From contig DAFS01000018.1 in assembly GCA_002495525.1 (NCBI GenBank), positions 1 through 15,050 on the forward strand: 15,050 bases of DNA. Reading direction: 5' to 3'. The position numbers were made by a program, and so were the translations under genes. Below, piece after piece: positions 1 to 9,100 of the stretch. Origin of the DNA: Euryarchaeota archaeon UBA89 (GTDB lineage Archaea; Thermoplasmatota; Poseidoniia; Poseidoniales; Thalassarchaeaceae). Within the stretch, counting starts at the first letter, position 1. The number at the start of each line of letters is the position of its first letter. The notes beneath the pieces are model-generated. The model was not told the DNA's origin, did no database searches, and saw only the letters and a list, made by a program, of their open reading frames with translations.

Positions 1-22
1 TTGACCACTCGGGTACCCCTGC
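1..22 (-). tRNA. Partial class II tRNA, 5' end only (probably tRNA-Leu, possibly tRNA-Ser)
   Basis: Read on the minus strand from 22 down to 1, the sequence has a 7-nt acceptor strand GCAGGGG, then TA, then the D-arm start CCCGAGTGGTCAA, and runs off the window edge. Known archaeal leucine tRNAs begin with the same GCAGGGG acceptor, and a GAGTGGTCAA-type D-loop is typical of class II (long variable arm) tRNAs. The anticodon, variable arm and 3' half are outside the window, so leucine versus serine cannot be settled. It is divergent from the first surface-protein gene. No clear TATA box sits close upstream of it. Confidence 0.72.
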
Positions 23-112
23 GTGTCAACGGCGTACGAACTCAGTCTTGAATCGCGCGGCTCTAATATGTCCGAAAAATAGATGCATATGCGGAACTTA
101 TGATAAGAACTC

Positions 113-118
113 TTTAAC
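113..118 (+). promoter_or_regulatory. Possible TATA box for the first surface-protein gene
   Basis: TTTAAC lies about 28 bases before the GTG at 141, the distance expected if transcription starts at or next to that codon. This would make the mRNA leaderless, consistent with the absence of a good ribosome binding site before 141. The match to an archaeal TATA consensus is only moderate. Confidence 0.3.
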
Positions 119-140
119 ACCCTGTGAACAGCCGGGAAGC

Positions 141-3095
141 GTGAAAGTGACTAGGAACGCTCGGGGAGGTGTCAAAACCGTCCAAATTGCTCTTTTTCTG
201 ACATTACTAATGTTAACTCCTATGTATTCTTCTCAATTATCTAATTTAGAGTTGAAGGACAGTCCGGTTTTAAGTAATACAGAGGAAACAATTGAACTTT
301 ACACTCTTTATCTAGCATCTGCGGATTCTACAACTGATGGGGACGGCTTAATAACTACAAAAATTCCAGACTCTGGTGGTCAAGAAACAGCCAGTGCCTT
401 GGATGAAACAATAGAATTTATTAGTCAGGAGTTATTATCCTCTATAGAAATATTCGGTCGCCCCAACCAAGGTTCAAGTTCAGGAACTTATTATTTACCT
501 CTGGATCTTTTTTTGAAAGCAGTCGGGCCAAGTGGGTCATCAGTTGATTGGACAATCAATCTTAGAGCCGGAGGTTCTTCCATAGGGCAAGCCGAATGGA
601 GTGCTGATGCATGCAATACTGGAATTGGTAATAGTTGTAATTTTGATCATGAAGAATTTGAAGTTGATCTTGGCTCAACAAGTTCTTTTATGATATTGGA
701 AGATGAGACGATTGAGATAACAATTTCTGCCGAAATGTCAGGATGCGACAGTAGTGGCGGGCCATTCGGTTCCACCTGTACTGCAGAAGTTGCATGGAAT
801 GAAATCGACGGTGAAGCTAACCGCCACTCTGAGATTGAAGTAGAAACAAATGCAATATCTAATAGTGTAGTATACTTACAAAAAGATGGCGATGAACTTT
901 CAGAAGGGCCTGTATTAGAATGGTATCCTAACGATATTATCGATCAGAGGTTAATGCAATTTACTTTCGATGTTAAAAGTGCATTTGGAAGATATGATAT
1001 TGATAGTGTCAGATTATTACTCAGAGATTCTTTAGGTAATTATAGAATCGATAAAGAGATTAGTAATGATGACCCCGACATAGATGATACAAATGAAGGA
1101 ATATTCGGGCATTATTCATGGACATATCCTGGAGGTGTGCCTGCTGGCGAATACACCGTAGAATTAGAGGTAACTGACATACAGGGTAACTTAGTTTTGA
1201 TAGAACATCAGCCTGTTGAAATGCATCAATTTGGCGTTTCAATTAATCATGGTATGGATCGGCAAACAGAATATATTGCACCCGGTGAAATAACACCTAT
1301 ACCTCTCCAACTAGTTCATCGAGGAGATTCTACTAAATCCATGTCCGTTGAACTAGAAGTGATGACCAATTTAGGCAGTTCTTGGTTAATAGAATTTGAT
1401 TCTGATTCAAGTATCTACTCTTTGGATGCAGGCGGAGATATCCTGAATCCTATTCTTACATTACAGGCTCCAAATGACCTCACTGGCACCCCTAGTAGTA
1501 TAGATATACGTGCTGTAGCTGAGGCTGAAGTTGACGGAGTTCAAACCGTAGTCCATCAAGACACTTTGAATGTTATATTAGAGAAGATTGATGTTTTCCA
1601 ACCTCCAGCAGTTTCTGTTTGGGATGAAGAACATGAGCTGCCTATTGCCAACTCAACTCGTCCTGACGATATCGATAATACGATACCAAGATATGTTGAA
1701 TACGGAGAGTTTACACCATTTCTACTGGAAATATTCAACACAGGTTTCGATGCAGATATGTTCCGAATAGATGTCTTAAAGCGATCTAAATCAATAATTC
1801 AGGTTTATGATAATAACACAGGAGAAAGGATACTAGAAGATGTTGGTGATGGTACATTCCATTCCTCTTTCTTAGAGAGACACGCGACTCAAGTGTTGTT
1901 GCTAAATATCAAACCATCTAATGATCGTGCAGATGATGATTTAGGGACTATAGAAATTGAAGTTACTAGTTCGGGTAATTCATCACTTAGAAGTACTATA
2001 ATATTCACTATCCAAAGAACATTTGGTATACGGGCCGAAGTATCACAAGATTGTGATGGTTCACCATTAGGCCAGATTGAAGTTTCACTTTGCTCCCCTG
2101 GTTCAGATAATGCAGTTGTTGATTTAAGGGCCAGAATTACTAGTAGCGCTAATTCTGGAGATACTGCTCTTTGGTGGAGAATTCAGAATCCTGCAACTCT
2201 ACAGGAAAATTTAGATATTAGCTCTGCATACGGTCAATGGCAGTTTAGAATTGAAGATGAAAACAATGAAGCTGTGCCTCGTGTTTCATTGAGTCCTGGT
2301 GGATTTATTGAAGTATTTGTTACCGTCACACTCACTACTCAAGTTGAACAAGGTAACCACACAATTTATCTTAGAGTGATTGAAGATACCGAAGAATCTG
2401 ACCCTAGATATTTCGACTTACCTATGACCTTTGAGATTGCTTCAGATATGCCTAATTTAGAAATTGTCCAAGTTACTCAAGATAGGAAATTACTACCTGG
2501 TGAAGATTATTCTATTCAGATGAAAGTAAAAAACGAAGGAAATACTGAGATGACCATTCTACTAGATGCAGAGGTAGATCAACAAGGGTGGACTGCAGAA
2601 ATTGAAGGTCCATCTGGTTCTACATTTATTCAGTTGGGCGCATATGAAGAACTAAGCTTCAATCTCAAAATATTCGTCCCTTCTGATGCAAATAATGGCG
2701 ACAAAATTCCAGTTTTAGTTACTGCAATGCCATTAGCTTATGTGATCGATGGAACTTTGGATACAAGCCAGAGTTGGTCTGATGATTATACTGCTAAAAA
2801 GACTGTAATTATGACAGTAGATCTAGGTAACGTTATTGATATAATCATAAATGAAATTAGTCATCCTCGTCCGCTAACTATGATTGTTTTAGTGGTGGGA
2901 TTTTTACTGATAATTGCTGGAGTCCAAAGTAGTATGAATCGCCGTAAATGGGCTAGCCATATGGCACTAATTGAATCTATGAATCGTGATGACGATGAAG
3001 ATAATGAAGTTGTCGAAATTGAAGAATCCGTGCCGGTGATCGAAGATTCACCCGACTCTAATCGTTACAATGATGATGATATAGAACTTGTATGA
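141..3095 (+). CDS. Large exported membrane-anchored protein with Ig/CARDB-like ectodomains
   Basis: About 984 residues, function not recognised. I chose the GTG at 141 because it places a basic n-region (K, R, R, K) directly before the hydrophobic run IALFLTLLMLTPMY, a good signal peptide. The open frame continues upstream to a TTG at 48, but that would add an implausible cysteine-rich leader and leave little room for a promoter. The ectodomain is a string of beta-rich segments. Residues about 244-356 look Ig-like, with GEYTVELEVTDIQGN near the end. Those at about 519-547 and about 773-865 resemble the NEW3/CARDB type (GEDYSIQMKVKNEGNTEM). Cysteines come in close pairs (DACNTGIGNSC; SGCDSSGGPFGSTC), suggesting disulfides outside the cell. 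Near residues 912-930 a hydrophobic segment (TMIVLVVGFLLIIAGVQ) is followed by NRRKW and a very acidic tail of about 45 residues, giving an outside ectodomain with a short cytoplasmic tail. The next gene begins 77 bases later on the same strand, so the two may work together, but a TATA-like box between them suggests a separate promoter. It could be a structural envelope, adhesion or substrate-binding protein. Confidence 0.85.
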   Translation: MKVTRNARGGVKTVQIALFLTLLMLTPMYSSQLSNLELKDSPVLSNTEETIELYTLYLASADSTTDGDGLITTKIPDSGGQETASALDETIEFISQELLSSIEIFGRPNQGSSSGTYYLPLDLFLKAVGPSGSSVDWTINLRAGGSSIGQAEWSADACNTGIGNSCNFDHEEFEVDLGSTSSFMILEDETIEITISAEMSGCDSSGGPFGSTCTAEVAWNEIDGEANRHSEIEVETNAISNSVVYLQKDGDELSEGPVLEWYPNDIIDQRLMQFTFDVKSAFGRYDIDSVRLLLRDSLGNYRIDKEISNDDPDIDDTNEGIFGHYSWTYPGGVPAGEYTVELEVTDIQGNLVLIEHQPVEMHQFGVSINHGMDRQTEYIAPGEITPIPLQLVHRGDSTKSMSVELEVMTNLGSSWLIEFDSDSSIYSLDAGGDILNPILTLQAPNDLTGTPSSIDIRAVAEAEVDGVQTVVHQDTLNVILEKIDVFQPPAVSVWDEEHELPIANSTRPDDIDNTIPRYVEYGEFTPFLLEIFNTGFDADMFRIDVLKRSKSIIQVYDNNTGERILEDVGDGTFHSSFLERHATQVLLLNIKPSNDRADDDLGTIEIEVTSSGNSSLRSTIIFTIQRTFGIRAEVSQDCDGSPLGQIEVSLCSPGSDNAVVDLRARITSSANSGDTALWWRIQNPATLQENLDISSAYGQWQFRIEDENNEAVPRVSLSPGGFIEVFVTVTLTTQVEQGNHTIYLRVIEDTEESDPRYFDLPMTFEIASDMPNLEIVQVTQDRKLLPGEDYSIQMKVKNEGNTEMTILLDAEVDQQGWTAEIEGPSGSTFIQLGAYEELSFNLKIFVPSDANNGDKIPVLVTAMPLAYVIDGTLDTSQSWSDDYTAKKTVIMTVDLGNVIDIIINEISHPRPLTMIVLVVGFLLIIAGVQSSMNRRKWASHMALIESMNRDDDEDNEVVEIEESVPVIEDSPDSNRYNDDDIELV

Positions 3096-3137
3096 ATCTC
3101 TGTATTGTCCGAACGACGCTCCATTCTTCTTAAGACC

Positions 3138-3145
3138 TATATTAA
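3138..3145 (+). promoter_or_regulatory. TATA box for the giant surface-protein gene
   Basis: TATATTAA lies in the 77-base gap between the two surface genes and closely matches an archaeal TATA box. With the usual spacing, transcription would start at about 3164-3171. This argues that the GTG at 3146 is upstream of the transcript and that translation begins at the GTG at 3164 or the TTG at 3173. Confidence 0.5.
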
Positions 3146-3160
3146 GTGCCATCAGTATTA

Positions 3161-3166
3161 GAGGTG
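3161..3166 (+). promoter_or_regulatory. Candidate ribosome binding site deciding a TTG start
   Basis: GAGGTG complements the archaeal 16S 3' end and sits 6 bases before the in-frame TTG at 3173. It favours 3173 over 3146 or 3164. The nearby TATA box would give a leader so short that this site might be only partly transcribed, so the two signals are in some tension. Confidence 0.4.
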
Positions 3167-3172
3167 TCTAGT

Positions 3173-6100
3173 TTGCAGAGTGTTTCACTAATTTCGGCTG
3201 ACAAAGAGCTCCTTAGTAAACGTCGTTCAGCTTGTTTATTCACCATGATTATGTTGTTAGCATCATACTCAGCAATTGAGTTTGGAAGTTGGGAAGCTCT
3301 TGCTACAACTGATGATGATGGAGATGGTTTGACTTATGGATTAGAGTTCATTATTAATACCCAGCCTCAAGATTGGGATAGTGATAATGACGGACTTCCT
3401 GACGGATGGGAATGGCAATATGGTTTAGACCCACTATCTCCAACTGATATTAATGGTTCAGTTGGTGACCCTGATGGCGATGCTTTCACAAACTTGAATG
3501 AATATCTGTATGGAATACCTTCGAATTGGGATGACCCTACTACTGCTAACGTTCTCGATAACGGAGTATGGTGGAATGGTACCGTTCCTGTGAGGCAATG
3601 GGATGAAGAAAGTGCAATGCAGTTTATTCAAGGAACAGGTTCTGATGGAGTGGATGAAGACCCAGTAGGTAATATTTGTTTCAACACATTTGATGATGAT
3701 AAAGACGGTTTAGTGGATAATTTTGATCCTGATGGAGACGGAGATGCTGATTGTTCAAGTGATGATGATGATGGTGACGGATTGATTGACGAAGATCCCG
3801 ACGGATGGGATACAGATGGAGATGGAATGCCAGATGGTTGGGAAGTTGCGAATAATTTAGATCCAACTTCTGCATCCAATGTAGATGGTACTTATGGAGA
3901 TCCAGATGGCGACGGATTGATAAATTTATACGAATATGTCAATCCAACTTGGGGCACTAGAAATGGTTCTACAACACCTCCAACTCAATATTTCAGGCCC
4001 GGGCCAAATAATATGACAGCAACAGAATCACCCTGTAATCCAATTTTAGGGCTGGGGCCTGGTGGTTGTGCAATATTTACTGCGGAAGTCGATTCAATCA
4101 CACAAACAGATCCAAATAATAACGATACAGATGGCGATGGTCTGAATGATTCTTATGAAGCTTTAATTCTTTTGACAGATCCTACAGCAGTCGATACAGA
4201 TTCAGATGGAATTAGTGATGGAGTGGAAGTTAATGCAGCATATGGAGACCCTCCACAAGCATCAGATCCTAGGAATAACAATACTGATGGCGATCAATTT
4301 GATGATGGAGAAGAGGATCTTAATGGAAATGGAGTTGTAGACTCAAATGAAACAGACCCTACAAGAATTGAGGATGTAGGGGACTTCGATAATGATGGCA
4401 TAGATAATTGGGAAGAAAATCTAACTTGTACAAGGTGGGATATTGCAGATACTGATGGAGGTGGTGTAGATGATGGCGATGAACTCGCCGTCGGCCACCA
4501 AACTGACCCTTGTGTTAGTGAAATAGTTATCATTAAATCCATAGTTAGTTGGGATGCACCTTCTTTGTCACTATTACTTAATGATACAACTGAATTAGAT
4601 CCTGAACCCTCTGATTGGAGGCAGGAAACAGCTCCTATGGCGTTTTATGAGTTAATTAATGGCTCAACTGTAGGGTTCAGATATGGTTCGATTGATGGTA
4701 ATGAATTGAAAGAAGTCGACGTTTCTTTACCTTCTACAGCAGTATCTGTTTTATTTACAAATCATTCTTGGTGTTGGGATACATCTCCACAGCCTAGTGA
4801 GCCTCATTGTGATGATGATTATTTTGATACAGACGGAGATGGTTTGGCTGATTGGGAAGAGTTGCTTGCTACATGGGGGCAACCAACTAACCCTAATCTA
4901 GTTGATACCGATGGTGATGGGGTAGACGATTTATCAGAGATTCTCAATCAAACTGACCCGAGTGAACCCTGTAGTAATCTCCTTGATTCTGATGAAGATG
5001 GTTTGAATAATTATTTCGAGAATACAACAGGTTGTGACTTAATTTTTGGTTTCGGTGGCAATGGCACCGTTGATACATATTTTACCCTGTGGGATGACGC
5101 AGATACTGATGATGGCGGCGTTACTGATGGGCAAGAATATCTTGATGGAACTAATCCTCAAAATAACTCTGAAGACGATTTAAATCCTCTAGACACCGAT
5201 GGAGACGGTATTCCTGACACTATAGAGCAAGCAATAGGCCTTGATTGGTTAAATCCAGATACCGATGGCGGAGGAATTCCTGATGGTGATGAATGCGGAC
5301 CGGATTTTTGGTCGTTAAACTGTAATGGTTCTGTTAGTAATCCTTGGGATCCCAGTGATGATATAGATCCCAATATGTTGATGTTCATAGCTGAAAATTC
5401 TACAAGTGTAGATTTGAACATAACAAATTATTGGAGATGGCATACCTATGATTATTACACTGGAGTTTCTTTTGGAGTGAATACTACTCTGGTTGGAGGG
5501 ACCCCAATTGTTTCCGATATAGGTTCAAAGCAAGGAGTTGCGCATGAATCTTTTTGGATAGGAAATAGCACTAATGACTGGACAATAACATACTTGTCTG
5601 GTGCTGAAATAGATCCTGGTGGGGAATTAATAGTTCCATATAATACTGTAAATTGGACTTCTTGGAGTGATTCAGGTGCGATATTAAATTTCTCTAATTA
5701 TACTAGAGATATAGGTGTTTCACTATTATCTGTTGATCAAATTTTTATTAGTAGTCCTGATGTTTTCTTCAACCCTCAAGTAAGGGAAAATACTACTATA
5801 TTCCTTGGCAGTGATTATGGCAAAGACTTACCTCCATCTTACATTTTCAGGCAGAGTGCCGTACCATTATCTATCACTCAGGCGGTTCTAGCTGAATCGG
5901 GTGCATTTTCAGCATGGGAGAAGGTAGAGGCGATTCAAAACTTCTTAATTAATGGCAATAATACTACTACATTCCTCAGAAATAATGACCCAATAGTGCC
6001 GAATGGTTTTTCAGATGTTGAAAATGATTTAACTCACTATATACTTAACAATACAAAAGAAGGTTCCTGTGAACAATTTGCAACTGTTTTTACAGTAATG

Positions 6101-9100
6101 CTTCGTCATGCTGGTTTTTCTGCACGTAAAGTCACTGGATTTTCAGGCGGAGACTGGAATGGTAAATCGTATGAAGTGTATGGCAGCCACTTTACTACAT
6201 GGGTAGAAGTTCAGATGCAGACAAATCAGAATCAAGGAAATGTAACTCTAGGGTGGGTTCCATTTGAAGCATGTCCTCCACAAAAACTCTTAGAAGTTGT
6301 TGATGAAGAATGGGGCCCCAATACCTTTGATAGAGACTTATCCGGTAGTGATATGTGGTTAAATGGTACTCTGAGATTTATAGATAACTTAACATCCGCA
6401 GAGAACGTATCCCTAAATTTATATCTTGTTCCGGGTAATGAAACAGACCTTGTCCCTGGTTCTGCAGCAAATTCTGATTATCTAGTTGCAACAGGATCGA
6501 CAGATGACAACGGTACATTCGAGTTATCGGGGAAGCCTCTTTTACCAATTAAACCCGGATATGGTGCATTGGTGTTACAAATTTTTGAGAAAGCTTATGT
6601 CGGTTCTCAAGGAATTTCATTTTCATGGAGAATTAATATTACTGATGATGCTAATACTTCTTTTTCGTCTCCTCCTCCGGTAAACCAGCCTATGCTGGGT
6701 GTAGGTGTAAACTCTAGCGTTACAGGTTACCTAAGACTTGAAAATCCTCCAAATTCCGACATATCTCTGATAGACAATCTCCAGGTAATTTTGAATTATA
6801 CTACTTCTATCGATGGACCTGTTAGTATGATTTCAAATATAGGGACCGGCGGATATTATGAGTTTGATATACCAATATCTGAATCAGAACCATTAGGACT
6901 TATCAACGCATCAATTTCATTTTTGGGTTGGCATGAGATGGATTTGAATAATGCGAGTAACCCTAGTTATCATATCAGGCCGCATACTGATAATTTCTTG
7001 TTCAATGTGACCCCTGCACCTAATCTAACTGTTACTTTAGAGGGTGTCGACCTAAATAATTCATTCTTGGATATTGATTCATTAATTTTCTTGAATGGTA
7101 CAGTTTTGAGTTATGGAGACACACCTGAGGCATTGAATGGAACTTTGTATTTGCAGATGAGACGTGCTTCAGTTAGTGGACCTTTTGAAACTCTAAAAAC
7201 TTGGTATCTAAATAGTTCAAATTGGACCTCATCGCCCGGGCAATTCAATGTAAGTTGGTTATTCTCTGGTGATAATGTATCTATTCCATCCGGTCCTGTT
7301 GAAGTTAAAATCCAATTTGATGCTGAAGGACTTTTTGCTAATGATCAGGTGAATTACTTGACAGAACATGGTATCCGGAGTAATATTACTTTTTCTTATG
7401 AATTGGTCCCTCAATCAAGGGGGAATCAAGCAGCAGTTGAAGTATTCTTAACCGATCATACTAATACTTCACTGAGTAGTTTCTTGGGTACTTATGTGTT
7501 GGATTTCAATGGTACCTCTGTTTGGAATATTTCAGATCCAGATGTACCGAGAATTACTCCTGCATGGGTACCAGAAGCTACCGCCCAAGCTGGTGACTAT
7601 TCATGGATACTAAATTTCTCTGGCAGTACATGGCTTAATCCAGCTAGTATTGTTGATTCCGTAAGAATTCAAGGGCAATCAAATGCTGTGGTGAACTTAG
7701 GTAGTGAATGGACTCCTAGAGGTACTTCTAACTGGGTTTCAGGTGTTGCTCAGGACAGGAATCTCGGGACTCCTGTGATTGCTAATAACTCGTCAGTTAC
7801 CGCACAATTGTTGGTTCCATCAGACTTGCCTCCTTTACCGGATGGTTCACCCTCACCAGATACTGTGATTAGGCTTGGTGGGGGCTTCATTAATCCTCTA
7901 AACGGAGAATATAATATTTCCTTCTCTATGCCGGGAGAGATTGCATCAGGAGTTTATGAATTACGAGTCTTCTTGGATTATACAATAAATCCTCCTACCG
8001 GTGGTGAATATTACAAAGTTTCAGATGCAGATTCTATTAATGCAGGAATACAGACTGAGATGATTGTTGAATCAACTCCTCCCTCTTTGATAGTAATTGC
8101 CGGAGAGACAATGCAGATTAATGCTACAATTACAGATATAGCAGACGGTTCACCGATTTCAGATATTTTCGCCGATGTTATTTTTGATTCAGGGGGTTCT
8201 CTGCAGCAAACTCTTCAGTCTGGTTTAACCTTGAGCGATGGAATAGTTACTTTCACTCCTATTATCCCTGCTGATACACCACCAGGATTTTATAATGTTT
8301 CAATAATAGCTCCAGATGATATCCTAGATAATATAACTGATGATGATGCAGGAAGATGGCTAGGAAATCAAAGTACATCAAATTTAACTGTACAAGTTTC
8401 TAGTTCTATAAGTCTAGATCCATTCCCTATCGAAGTCACTGCTGGTTCTACATTCTCCATATCGGGACAGGTTTTGGATGCTGTAGATTCTAACAGGACT
8501 GTTGATGGACCAATGGCTATAGAAGTATTTTTCTTGAATGATTTAAGTGAGACATTAGTTACAAATCATATCACTTCTAATAATGGCAGTTTTAACATTA
8601 CGGTACCTACTGATCCATTAGGTGATGGTGTTAGTAGCGGCATTAAAACTGTAATAGTTAGTGTAGTTGAAGGAAGTACACCATTTTATCTCACAGGTAC
8701 AGGAAATGATACTATTTTAGTTAGAGGAGTTACCACATTTATTGACAAGTCTCCTATTATCAATACAGTTGTTGAACGCGGTTCCAATGTTACCTTAACT
8801 GCCCGGATTGTAGAATCTAGCAATGGTGATATCCCATTGGAAGGGTTGGGAGTTTCTGCTATATTCCATGATACTTGGCTTAATGAAGTAAATTCTAGTT
8901 CCCAAGGTTTAGTTAATTTTACATTCTTCATACCCGATACCCATCCTTTGGGGCAAATTGATACGATATTCTACTTTAATGGGTCATCTACTCTTCACGG
9001 TACCTTAACATTAATTTCAACTATCACAGTGCGCTCATCAACATTGATAACCGTAGATAACATTACTGATAATCCAGCTGCTGGAGAATTATTCAATGTC

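Noticed and set aside
97..107. CTTATGATAAG palindrome before the first gene as an operator
   Set aside because: Five-base arms in AT-rich DNA are expected by chance, and no second copy was noticed.
48..140. Extending the first surface gene to the TTG at 48
   Set aside because: The added residues are cysteine-rich and precede a signal peptide that is well formed from the GTG at 141, and the region is needed for divergent promoters.
3130..3145. CTTAA/TTAAG inverted repeat as a terminator of the first gene
   Set aside because: The 5-bp AT-rich stem is too weak, and it overlaps the TATA box.
3311..5375. Calcium-repeat DNA as a CRISPR-like or satellite array
   Set aside because: Repeats are degenerate in DNA, unevenly spaced and make sense only at protein level.
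3628..5421. Long minus-strand open frames rich in Ser/Pro/His opposite the calcium repeats
   Set aside because: They are antisense reflections of GAT/GGA-rich repeats and have the biased composition expected of shadows.
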